Below are positions 5,269-11,807 of a stretch of 26,806 bases of DNA, piece after piece; the stretch's first letter is position 1, and every line of letters starts with the position of its first letter. The notes under the pieces were generated by a model. It was not told where the DNA came from and did not search any database. It saw only the letters and a list, made by a program, of their open reading frames with translations. Both the position numbers and the translations under genes were made by a program. The DNA is taken from IMG/VR virus record IMGVR_UViG_3300049825_000533, positions 1 to 26,806 of that record. The stretch is one strand, 5' to 3'. This stretch comes from a virus.

Positions 5269-6329
5269 CCACGTCAGTCACGAAGCACGAACAACTCGAC
5301 GATGGTCAGTTGTTACTACTCAAGAACACCATCGCAAAGGGCGCCAGCACGGCCGAGTTCGACATGTTCGTCCAGGTATGTAATCGGCTACGGCTTGACC
5401 CGTTCAGTCGTCAGATTTTTTTAGTGAAGCGCTACGACAGCTCGTTGCGCGCTGAGGTGGCTCAGCCCCAGGTGTCCATTGATGGATTTAGGCTTGTTGC
5501 GGAGAGAACTGGACAGTACCGAGGTCAGACACCGCCGCAATGGTGCGGCAGGGACGGCGTGTGGCACGACGTGTGGCTGGCGGACGAACCGCCAACTGCA
5601 GCTCGTTGTGGCGTGTACAGAGAGGGTTTCGCGGAGCCGCTGTACAGGGTGGCTCGCTATGCAAGCTACGTACAGACAACTCGCGACAAGCAGACCGGGC
5701 AAATGCGTCCAAACAGGATGTGGTCGACTATGCCGGACGTAATGTTGCATAAGTGTACGGAAATGCTCGCTATTCGGGCAGCGTTCCCAAACGAGCTTTC
5801 CGGAGTGTACGGCACCGACGAAATGGGACAGGCAAACAATGAAGACGCACGCGCGTCACTGCCTCGCGTGAGAGCGACGCTCGACGACGTTGCTGCACCA
5901 GAGCCCAGGGCGCTGCCAGCACCCAAGGGGCTGACTAGGGCTGAGATGTCCGAGGCTACGCGTGAAGCGCGCGCTATGCGCGGGCCCGACTACGTTGCCG
6001 CACCAGAGCCAAAAACGCTCACGCAATCGCAGCTGTCAGGCTCGCCTGGATATCGCGAGGCCGTGGCAGTGCGCGAGCCAGACTGCCTAGACGGCACGAC
6101 CGACGAGGCGAAGTTTGACGAGTACGGTCTGCAGATACCAAATCACCCGTGCCCGGTGGTGACAGGTAAAGGACCGCACTCTGGCAAGCGCTGGGACGAG
6201 CTGCCTGGCCCGCTGGTGAACAAGATGTATGCGGACAACTCGGGCAAGATGACCATGGAAAAGGTCGAATGGTGCGAATACCTGATATCGAATCGGGCCG
6301 CACGGAAAGCACAGGAGAGTGGAAAGTGA
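5265..6329 (+). CDS. bet: Bet/RecT-family single-strand annealing protein
   Basis: 354 aa. Residues 1-195 match the Red-beta (Bet) family: CNRLRLDPFSRQIFLVKRYD, QVSIDGFRLVAERTGQYRGQ, PNRMWSTMPDVMLHKCTEML and AIRAAFPNELSGVYGTDEM. The protein anneals complementary strands after exonuclease resection. It is longer than lambda Bet (261 aa). Residues about 205-285 are a Pro/Ala/Glu-rich linker with a repeated VAAPEP unit. The last 75 residues form a second small domain (VVTGKGPHSGKRWDELPG, then MEKVEWCEYLISNRAARK) that resembles DUF3820-like modules of the pattern GKhxGKxWxExP; this is a loose match. The gene is coupled to the exonuclease by ATGA and to the next gene by GTGA. Confidence 0.88.
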   Translation: MTTSVTKHEQLDDGQLLLLKNTIAKGASTAEFDMFVQVCNRLRLDPFSRQIFLVKRYDSSLRAEVAQPQVSIDGFRLVAERTGQYRGQTPPQWCGRDGVWHDVWLADEPPTAARCGVYREGFAEPLYRVARYASYVQTTRDKQTGQMRPNRMWSTMPDVMLHKCTEMLAIRAAFPNELSGVYGTDEMGQANNEDARASLPRVRATLDDVAAPEPRALPAPKGLTRAEMSEATREARAMRGPDYVAAPEPKTLTQSQLSGSPGYREAVAVREPDCLDGTTDEAKFDEYGLQIPNHPCPVVTGKGPHSGKRWDELPGPLVNKMYADNSGKMTMEKVEWCEYLISNRAARKAQESGK

Positions 6330-6414
6330 CAACTCACGATTTTGGAAGCGGTCCAGTAGCGGCACACCAGCATCCAAACGGAGGCGGGTGGGTCGCAGAC
6401 ACCGCGTCTGTGGA
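6326..6414 (+). repeat. Direct repeat, left copy (pairs with 7285-7379)
   Basis: The first about 89 bases of the short hexapeptide gene are closely similar to the start of the full-length gene at 7285-7379, with a two-codon gap and long matching stretches such as CAAACGGAGGCGG and GGGTCGCAGACACCGCGT. The copies are 959 bases apart and enclose ssb and the helix-turn-helix gene, so recombination between them would delete both. Confidence 0.8.
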
Positions 6415-6502
6415 GTCGACCGCGCTTGTGAAGCTAGGCGCTCAGGTGTCCGGAGACGCTCAGGTGTCCGGTCACGCAGACGGGAGGTTGCAAAGTGAGT
6501 AG
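6326..6502 (+). CDS. Short paralogue of the hexapeptide-repeat protein
   Basis: 58 aa from GTG 6326 (GTGA overlap with bet). Residues 9-27 (GPVAAHQHPNGGGWVADTA) are identical to residues 11-29 of the protein at 7285-8010, and the flanking DNA is also similar. After this head it has only two hexapeptide-like units (AQVSGDAQVSGHADG) before stopping, so the beta-helix body and the C-terminal domain are absent. It could be an independent small protein or a remnant of duplication. It overlaps the start of the SSB gene by eight bases, so its translation may be needed for SSB expression. Function unknown. Confidence 0.65.
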   Translation: MTTHDFGSGPVAAHQHPNGGGWVADTASVESTALVKLGAQVSGDAQVSGHADGRLQSE

Positions 6503-6887
6503 CACAAACGTGGTCGTTATCGACGGGTACCTGGGCAAGGATCCTGAACTCCGTCACTCCAACTCTGGGTGCGCCTTCCTGTCGTTCAGCGTGGCGGTGA
6601 AGGCGTGGCGCAAGAGCAAGGAGGGCGGGGGGCAGGAAGTCACTAGCTGGATTGACTGCCAGGCAATCGGGAAGCGAGCAGAGTCACTAGGCAATGTGTT
6701 GCATAAAGGGCTGTTCGTGGTCATCAGCGGAGAGTTGCAACAGGAGACGTGGGAGAAGGAAGGAAGGAGGCAATCTAGGCTGCGGGTTATCGTGAACAAC
6801 CTTTCGCTGGGGCCGCGTAGCGATGGCCCGCGATCACGTGTAGATTCCCAGAGTCAAACGATCGACGACGACCAAATCCCATTCTGA
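6495..6887 (+). CDS. ssb: Single-stranded DNA-binding protein
   Basis: 130 aa from GTG 6495. The OB fold is evident: VVVIDGYLGKDPELRHSNSG, FLSFSVAVKAWRKSKEG, TSWIDCQAIGKRAESLGNVL, then KGLFVVISGELQQETWEKEG. The C-terminus ends IDDDQIPF, the acidic tip by which SSB proteins recruit partners. It coats single strands during replication and recombination and probably works with the exonuclease and annealing protein encoded just upstream. The linker is short, so it is smaller than E. coli SSB (178 aa), as is usual for phage versions. Confidence 0.95.
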   Translation: MSSTNVVVIDGYLGKDPELRHSNSGCAFLSFSVAVKAWRKSKEGGGQEVTSWIDCQAIGKRAESLGNVLHKGLFVVISGELQQETWEKEGRRQSRLRVIVNNLSLGPRSDGPRSRVDSQSQTIDDDQIPF

Positions 6888-6896
6888 GGAGGCAAC

Positions 6897-7298
6897 GTGA
6901 AGGCGTGGAAATCGGTCGACTGGACACTGAGCAACGCGAATATCGCGAATATTCAGGGCGTAAACATCAAGACGGTGGCCAAGTACCGTTGCGCGTTTGG
7001 CCAAAAACGAGAAACGCCGGCTCAGTCGGTGGACAAAAAACTTGCACGCGCCGACTGGAGCAAGACGAACGCAGAGATAGCACGGGAGTTTGGCGTTGAC
7101 CTTGAGTCAGCAGCAAAGAGGCGACCGGTTGGTACCGTACCAGCGAAGCAGCTGGCACGGAGAGAACTGGAGGAGAGCGTCGATTGGACAAGCGTCGACT
7201 GGTCAAAGTCTGACGGGCAAATAGCGTATCAAAAAAGAGTCCTTATTTCCACCGTAGTCAGTAATCGAGCAAAAAGGGAAGCGAATGACAACGTATGA
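6897..7298 (+). CDS. Protein with three helix-turn-helix-like repeats
   Basis: 133 aa from GTG 6897, with a strong GAGGAGG six bases before it. Three related segments are visible at residues 7-31 (VDWTLSNANIANIQGVNIKT and on), 52-76 (ADWSKTNAEIAREFGVDLES and on) and 100-124 (VDWSKSDGQIAYQKRVLIST and on). Each fits D-W-[ST]-x-[STN]-[ND]-x-x-I-A-x(4)-V-x(4)-[AV]-x(3)-R, a homeodomain-like helix-turn-helix. The second unit has the clearest Gly-Val turn; the others have drifted. Basic linkers separate the units by 45 and 48 residues. Three DNA-binding heads on one chain could recognise a repeated site. Target unknown; a regulator or replication-origin binder is possible. Confidence 0.65.
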   Translation: MKAWKSVDWTLSNANIANIQGVNIKTVAKYRCAFGQKRETPAQSVDKKLARADWSKTNAEIAREFGVDLESAAKRRPVGTVPAKQLARRELEESVDWTSVDWSKSDGQIAYQKRVLISTVVSNRAKREANDNV

Positions 7299-8010
7299 TT
7301 TTGAGGACGGCCTAGGGCCAGTCGCCGCACACCAACACCCAAACGGAGGCGGATGGGTCGCAGACACCGCGTTAGTGGATGCAACCGCGGAGGTGTTCGC
7401 AACCGCGGAGGTGTTCGGTAACGCCAAGTTGTTCGGTAACGCCAAGTTGTTCGGCAACGCGAGGGTCTACGGCAACGCGATGGTCTACGGTAACGCGAGG
7501 GTCTACGGTAACGCGAGGGTCTACGGTAACGCGAGGGTCTACGGGGACGCGAGGGTCTACGGCAACGCGAGGGTCTACGGCAAAGCGAGGGTCTACGGCA
7601 ACGCGAGGGTATGCGGCAACGCGGTGGTGTGCGGTGGGGCGAAAGTGTACGGGGACGCGGTGGTGTGCGGGGACGCGGTGGTGTACGGGAACGCTAATGC
7701 GTACGGGAACGTTAAGGTGTCCGGAGACGTGTGGACATTTGGGGACGATCCAGCGCCGACGCGAGAGGAGCAGGTCAGGCTCGCGAGGCTCGTACTCGAG
7801 CAGGCAGATAACGGACTCGTGGACACGAAATCATGGCACTGCGGCACATATCACTGCGTTGCAGGCTGGGCGCAAGTGCTCAGAGGCAGGAGAGAGTGCA
7901 GTGGCTCCGCGTACGAGGACGGCGTCAAACTAATACCGCTTATGGCCCCGCACTTCTTCGAATCCTCAGAAGTCGCAATCAAGAAGCTGACGGACCTGGC
8001 GCGGGGCTAG
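7285..8010 (+). CDS. Hexapeptide-repeat (left-handed beta-helix) protein with Cys/His C-terminal domain
   Basis: 241 aa from ATG 7285. Residues 1-30 share the GPVAAHQHPNGGGWVADTA head with the 6326 gene. Residues about 31-150 are some twenty V-[YFC]-G-[ND]-A-x units, the pattern of a left-handed beta-helix in which each three units make one turn, so about six or seven turns. Catalytic hexapeptide transferases have interruptions and an active-site His; none is clear, so a structural or binding role is more likely. Residues about 160-241 form a separate domain with the motif SWHCGTYHCVAGWAQVL, seen in small unassigned phage and actinobacterial proteins. Rightmost gene of the early operon; its TAG shares a palindrome with the amidase stop. 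Confidence 0.72.
   Translation: MTTYDFEDGLGPVAAHQHPNGGGWVADTALVDATAEVFATAEVFGNAKLFGNAKLFGNARVYGNAMVYGNARVYGNARVYGNARVYGDARVYGNARVYGKARVYGNARVCGNAVVCGGAKVYGDAVVCGDAVVYGNANAYGNVKVSGDVWTFGDDPAPTREEQVRLARLVLEQADNGLVDTKSWHCGTYHCVAGWAQVLRGRRECSGSAYEDGVKLIPLMAPHFFESSEVAIKKLTDLARG
7381..7731 (+). repeat. 18-bp tandem repeats encoding hexapeptides
   Basis: About nineteen tandem 18-base units of the form [AG]ACGCGAGGGTCTACGG[TC]. The units between about 7456 and 7610 are nearly identical at DNA level, while those at both ends have drifted. This gradient is typical of recent expansion in the centre. Length changes would keep the frame and add or remove a third of a beta-helix turn each. Confidence 0.9.
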
Positions 8011-8633
8011 AAGCCTGCGGCGCGCACAGCTGCTAGGATAGCCAGGCCGGGGTCGCTCTTTGTTGAGCGCGCGTGGAAGTGGCCTACTACGCCGCGGAAG
8101 CGCTCCCAAGCGTCTCGCCCCATCGCGCGGGCGACAATGGCGTCGGCGACAACCGGCACGCGCAACGGAAGCTTGTACGCGGTGCACAAGGCCTTGCAAA
8201 GGGCCACTGCAGACTCCACCTGGGCCGGCAGGAAGTCCGCGTGGAGCATTCGGCGCCCGTTTATCGTCTCGGCCGTCATGGGGCGCTCGAGGCCCCTCTG
8301 CTCGTGCCTAGCGTGGTTGATTATCTCGATCGCGATGGTATCGGCGTTGGCGCTTGTCACGCCGTCGTCGAGGCGACCAGCATGCGCGCACAGGCTGTTC
8401 GCGTCGCAGTACTGCCAGACCTTGCCGGCAGCATCGACGCAGAAGTGAACGCTTAGCTGCTTCTCAAGCAACGTGTCGTAAACGCGCCTGGAGTCTCCGG
8501 TGCCGCCCGTCCAGTGCAGCACCACCTTGGTAGTCTTGGTGCGAGTGGGGAGCCTGCCAAAGCGCATCCCGTGGTTCCACCACTCGAACACGTCCACCTC
8601 GCAGGGGACGTCTTGCCCGTTAACGACCAGCAC
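8007..8633 (-). CDS. N-acetylmuramoyl-L-alanine amidase (endolysin)
   Basis: 208 aa from GTG 8633. It is an Amidase_2 (AmpD/T7-lysozyme type) zinc hydrolase that cuts between MurNAc and the stem peptide. Visible elements: VVLHWTGG with zinc ligand His40, VHFCVD near 62-67, HAG at 84-86, AIEIIN with the acidic Glu103, and GHFHARSTKSDPG near 184-196 providing the second His ligand and Asp194. No signal peptide or separate wall-binding domain is seen, so release depends on a holin. It is the last gene of the late operon and begins inside the end of a 38-aa ORF, after the holin-like genes. Its TAG (8009-8007) overlaps the convergent gene stop. Confidence 0.9.
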   Translation of the reverse strand: MLVVNGQDVPCEVDVFEWWNHGMRFGRLPTRTKTTKVVLHWTGGTGDSRRVYDTLLEKQLSVHFCVDAAGKVWQYCDANSLCAHAGRLDDGVTSANADTIAIEIINHARHEQRGLERPMTAETINGRRMLHADFLPAQVESAVALCKALCTAYKLPLRVPVVADAIVARAMGRDAWERFRGVVGHFHARSTKSDPGLAILAAVRAAGF

Positions 8634-8736
8634 GTCGGGCTCTCCTGCGAGCTCTAACGCGCTCTGCGATTACTTGGATAATCCCGACTACCTCGCGCAC
8701 GACCGGGAGCCATACGGTTACTTTGCCTGGTGTCAC
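8620..8736 (-). CDS. Small basic lysis-cassette protein (38 aa)
   Basis: A frame of 38 codons opens at GTG 8736, overlapping the holin-like gene stop as GTGA, and ends with TAA at 8622-8620, inside the amidase gene (14-base overlap). The N-terminal half is hydrophobic (VTVWLPVVREVVGIIQVIAE), and the rest is almost pure Arg/Ala (RVRARRRARRAGR). An amphipathic or membrane helix with a strongly basic tail could be an antiholin, a holin accessory or a pinholin-like peptide. Its position and two-sided coupling support a real gene. No homologue is recognised. Confidence 0.55.
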   Translation of the reverse strand: MTPGKVTVWLPVVREVVGIIQVIAERVRARRRARRAGR

Positions 8737-8915
8737 GAGTCGCCCCTGCCGGTTGCTGGCCCAAGGTCGCCTGCGCGCCTGATTGTCTGTCCGCCTACGA
8801 GCAGCGCCACGAGCTGGCGAACGTACTCTGCTTGGTCGGCTGGCAGGTAGCTCGCCGCGACGTACACCGCGATACCGGCCAACACCGTCAAACCCTTGAT
8901 TAGTCTTGGATCCAT
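8733..8915 (-). CDS. Holin-like small membrane protein
   Basis: 60 aa from ATG 8915, preceded by GGGGTGA with a five-base gap; a GTG three codons upstream (8924) is the other possible start. A first hydrophobic helix covers residues 6-23 (IKGLTVLAGIAVYVAASYL), and a second weaker one covers about 30-42 (YVRQLVALLVGGQTI). The C-terminus is polar and charged. Size, two helices and position before an amidase fit a class II-type holin that permeabilises the inner membrane, but the sequence is not from a family I can name. Confidence 0.6.
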   Translation of the reverse strand: MDPRLIKGLTVLAGIAVYVAASYLPADQAEYVRQLVALLVGGQTIRRAGDLGPATGRGDS

Positions 8916-8954
8916 ATCAGTCACCCCATCCGGCTATTGCCTGTAATCCGACGC

Positions 8955-9197
8955 CTATATATTAGCAGCCCACCATGCGACCGCGCTGCATATCGCGGCG
9001 GTAGCAGCGACGGCCCCTGCGCTCCACGCCTTCGCCCGGCCTACTTCCTCCTCCAGGAAATCAATGCGCTCGTCAATCTCGTCTAGTTCGTCTACGTCGA
9101 TCGTGAGGCGCACGAGTTGCTCTTCGATTCGAGCGACTGCGACCCTTACGTTGGACACGTCACGCGCGATATCCTCAAGCTTGCCTTCAATATCCAT
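8955..9197 (-). CDS. XhlA-like coiled-coil membrane protein
   Basis: 80 aa from ATG 9197, with GGGGG six bases before it. Residues 1-52 are a highly charged coiled coil (LEDIARDVSNVRVAVARIEE, VDELDEIDERIDFLEEEVGR), followed by one C-terminal transmembrane helix (AGAVAATAAICSAVAWWA). This N-coil plus C-anchor design is that of the haemolysin XhlA family, which cooperates with a holin to release an amidase, as in the B. subtilis PBSX cassette. Here the order XhlA-like, holin-like, small basic ORF, amidase supports the same role. Confidence 0.7.
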   Translation of the reverse strand: MDIEGKLEDIARDVSNVRVAVARIEEQLVRLTIDVDELDEIDERIDFLEEEVGRAKAWSAGAVAATAAICSAVAWWAANI

Positions 9198-9200
9198 ATA

Positions 9201-9896
9201 TTACCCCCATGCAGGCGATCGCGTCGCGATAGATGTCTGGTCTAGAGGAGAGCCACGCTGAAGCACCACTCCGCCCACGGAGTCCGTGATGTCTCCCAGC
9301 GCCAGCTGCGGCGTCCACATGCGCGACGCAGGCACAGACGGCATGTCGACGATACGACGCCCGCGCTGAGTCGCAGACCACCACTGCGCCACGTCCTGAG
9401 CGCTGGGCACTCCTAGCCCGTAGGACGAGCCGTAATAATCCAGGAACCCGTTCCCGAGTCCGGCGCGCCCAACGTACAGAGTGTGCCCGTCCGTCGGGAT
9501 GTCCGTTGCGATCGCGGTCCCGTCTCCCACCTGACTACCCTGCACGTAGAGACGGACCCTCGATCCGTCGTGGACTCCGACCAGACCGATTACGGTGTCT
9601 ATTACAGGAGCGACACCGGGAGAATGCACGATCCCGCCCCCGGCATCGGAGCACGAAAAGGTCAAATTGCCCGCAATATTCCTGAATTGCCACCTAACCG
9701 ACCCCCCGTTGAAAGCGAAGGAGATCATGTCCCATGCCGGCGAGTTTATTTTGACGACTGCCGACACGAAAAACCCACCGGGGTCCCCCTGGGCACCGGA
9801 CTGGCTAGTCGTCTCCAGGTATACGCCTCCGTCGAGCGATCCCACTCCGTACAGAGTCGCCCTGTTCACCCTAAGTCTGAGGTCTATCCGCCTCAT
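9201..9896 (-). CDS. LamG/concanavalin-like structural protein
   Basis: 231 aa from ATG 9896, which overlaps the tailspike TGA as ATGA; the frame extends upstream to 10001 but that part overlaps tailspike coding sequence. The middle, residues about 35-175, resembles a Laminin_G_3 jelly-roll: GGFFVSAVVKINSPAWDMIS, GLVGVHDGSRVRLYVQGSQV, then TLYVGRAG and FLDYYGSSYG, whose order is typical. It ends with a C-terminal stretch rich in Trp and Gly. Such domains bind carbohydrate in phage tail fibres and appendages. Placed after the tailspike and before lysis genes, it is probably a receptor-binding or virion-decorating protein. Confidence 0.65.
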   Translation of the reverse strand: MRRIDLRLRVNRATLYGVGSLDGGVYLETTSQSGAQGDPGGFFVSAVVKINSPAWDMISFAFNGGSVRWQFRNIAGNLTFSCSDAGGGIVHSPGVAPVIDTVIGLVGVHDGSRVRLYVQGSQVGDGTAIATDIPTDGHTLYVGRAGLGNGFLDYYGSSYGLGVPSAQDVAQWWSATQRGRRIVDMPSVPASRMWTPQLALGDITDSVGGVVLQRGSPLDQTSIATRSPAWG

Positions 9897-11803
9897 ATAG
9901 AGACAACCTTTATCTCGGTCACCCAGGAGATAGTCGTTGCCGCCGCCCCGATCAGCTGAGTGCCGACGAAATTCCCCGAAACAAAAGTGGAAGCGTCCCA
10001 TGCGGGGTTGCTTTCGACCGACGAGTGGACCACCTCGGCGCCTTGTCGAGTCGCGCCCCCTCCGCTCCGGAAAAAAAGAGACTCCTTCTCGTACAGGGCC
10101 CGATCCGACGATGCCTTGGCGATCACCTTAGCCCGATATCTGGCAGCTGTTAGGTTTTGCAAAGGGAAAAAAGCAGTGTTCGAGGAGACCCCGGACGTGG
10201 TTATGTTCTCGTACACGAGCTCTACGTCTATCCCCGTCAGCACCGCCGCGTCGATGCTTATCTGAGGAAGATTCAGCGAGCCATCGCATCGCATGCCTCT
10301 GATGTACAGCCCGGAGATCGCCGGTGATCCGTCTATAATCAACCCGTATCTGTGCTTAGGAGAAGGCCTGGTATCTACAGACTTGTTGTTGATCAGGGCT
10401 ATGCGCGAGTGCGCAGCCCCGCCGATGTAAAATCCGGAACCCGTACTCAGATCTGCAACGTTGTTGTCTACGGACGTGTTCCCTTCTAGGGTTATGTCTG
10501 CCCCGATCGATCCTCCTAGGATAAAGCCGCTGTAGCCGTTCAGGTATGCTGTGTTTCCTCGGATTTCGCCGTGCGAGTCATTAGAGACGCTGTACCCCCC
10601 GAGCGCGTTCGAGTGGCTCACGTTATCTACTATTATGACCTTCCCGTACACGACGCTCGACCCGTTAGCCCACTCTACGCCGTGCCCGCCGTTGCTGTAC
10701 GTGTGGTTCCCCTGAACGATCGCATGCCTGGGCGAGCGCTCCGTGCCTGCTCCGCCGGAGGTGGCCAGGTAGATCCCTGGTCCTTCGTTGTTATACACAG
10801 AGTTGGCTACGACCTTGACGTTGTACCCGCCGTTTATCTGGATGCCGGGAACGGTCCCGTTGCCCGGAACGGTCCCGTTGCCTGTGCATCTTCGGATTAT
10901 ATTGCCAGTTATCACCCCGTTTATGGCCTCTGTAGTCCAGTTGATCCCGGACTTTGTTGTATTCTCTATCAGGCAGTTTGATATGGTACCCTGAGACCCG
11001 ATTCCGCCAAGGGACCCAGCTGACACGCTGATACCGTTGACCCCTTGCGGGGCTGCTTCAGTCGGCGTTCCGCCGTTGAAAACCCTTACTCGATCAATCA
11101 GGAACCCAACGCAGTTGTTGATCTGGAGTAAGGCCGCGTCTAACTGGCCCTTGAGCGATCCGTCGATCGCCAAGTCTCTTACGTGAACTCCTGTGATTGG
11201 AGAGGCTGGGTTCTCGAACAGGATCGGCAGGAACCTGCTGGCAGACGGGTTCACCTTTATGACTGATCCCCATCCACTCCCGCTGAGCGTGATGCCGCGA
11301 GTGATAGTGACGCGAGACGATATTAGGTAGGTTCCGACGGGGAAAAACAACTCGCCTCCCGTAGGAGTCCCAGCGATGGCCGCGACCATCGCCAGCGTGT
11401 CATCGGATACGCCATTGCCACTGGCCCCGAACCACCTTACGCTGACAGATCCGGTGAACACGCGCTTCCACCGCCCGGCAGGCGCAGATCCGAATACGGT
11501 CCCGCCGTCCACTGCAGTCGTCGATGCGACGTCCCACACGAACTGTCCACCACCACCGTCGCCACGCGCCGAATAGCCGTCGCACGTGAGCGACGCCCTG
11601 TCTACAGTGCCCGCTAGGCCGCTCAGCGCGGTGCACAGTATCCCCAGCGCGCCAGACAACACGGTTACGTCTGTCTGCTCCGTGACCGGGTTGTCCGCGA
11701 CGAGAACGCCGTCTCCGACGTAGTTTATCTTCTGCCGTACAGGCACCGGAACGCCGTCGTTTGAGAGTTCCTTCAGTCCGATCAGGTTGTCGAGCATACT
11801 CAT
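9893..11803 (-). CDS. Tailspike with right-handed beta-helix
   Basis: 636 aa from ATG 11803. Residues 1-75 form the N-terminal attachment part (NLIGLKELSNDGVPVPVRQK). The pectate-lyase-3 entry motif WFGASGNGVSDDT lies near 125-137, followed by GTYLISSRVTITRGITLSGS. About 300 residues then carry many Asn/Gly-rich parallel beta-helix turns (for example ISNCLIENTTKSGINWTTEA and VVANSVYNNEGPGIYLATSG). Trimeric proteins of this type bind and often cleave or deacetylate surface polysaccharide. No catalytic pair can be assigned by eye. A near-perfect duplication gives NGTVPGNGTVPG in the middle. It is the main candidate for host specificity. Confidence 0.85.
   Translation of the reverse strand: MSMLDNLIGLKELSNDGVPVPVRQKINYVGDGVLVADNPVTEQTDVTVLSGALGILCTALSGLAGTVDRASLTCDGYSARGDGGGGQFVWDVASTTAVDGGTVFGSAPAGRWKRVFTGSVSVRWFGASGNGVSDDTLAMVAAIAGTPTGGELFFPVGTYLISSRVTITRGITLSGSGWGSVIKVNPSASRFLPILFENPASPITGVHVRDLAIDGSLKGQLDAALLQINNCVGFLIDRVRVFNGGTPTEAAPQGVNGISVSAGSLGGIGSQGTISNCLIENTTKSGINWTTEAINGVITGNIIRRCTGNGTVPGNGTVPGIQINGGYNVKVVANSVYNNEGPGIYLATSGGAGTERSPRHAIVQGNHTYSNGGHGVEWANGSSVVYGKVIIVDNVSHSNALGGYSVSNDSHGEIRGNTAYLNGYSGFILGGSIGADITLEGNTSVDNNVADLSTGSGFYIGGAAHSRIALINNKSVDTRPSPKHRYGLIIDGSPAISGLYIRGMRCDGSLNLPQISIDAAVLTGIDVELVYENITTSGVSSNTAFFPLQNLTAARYRAKVIAKASSDRALYEKESLFFRSGGGATRQGAEVVHSSVESNPAWDASTFVSGNFVGTQLIGAAATTISWVTEIKVVSI
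10845..10880. repeat. 18-bp tandem duplication in the tailspike gene
   Basis: Two adjacent 18-base copies (10845-10862 and 10863-10880) differ at one base and encode a repeated NGTVPG. Each copy includes the inverted repeat CGGGA/TCCCG or a close variant. The extra unit falls in a loop between beta-helix turns. Confidence 0.85.
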
Positions 11804-11807
11804 GGCG

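Noticed and set aside
5421-5926. Minus-strand ORFs opposite bet
   Set aside because: They lack ribosome sites, and bet is a clear family member throughout the region.
7381-7731. Regular repeats that look like a CRISPR array at first sight
   Set aside because: Units are 18 bases in direct tandem with no spacers, and they encode in-frame hexapeptides.
7379-7933. Second plus-strand frame through the hexapeptide repeats (Thr/Arg/Ser-rich)
   Set aside because: It is produced by the repeat in the alternate frame and has no start context; the frame with the V-Y-G-N-A pattern and shared head is the real gene.
9897-10001. Longer N-terminus for the LamG-like protein
   Set aside because: It lies in tailspike coding sequence; ATG 9896 in an ATGA overlap is the consistent start.
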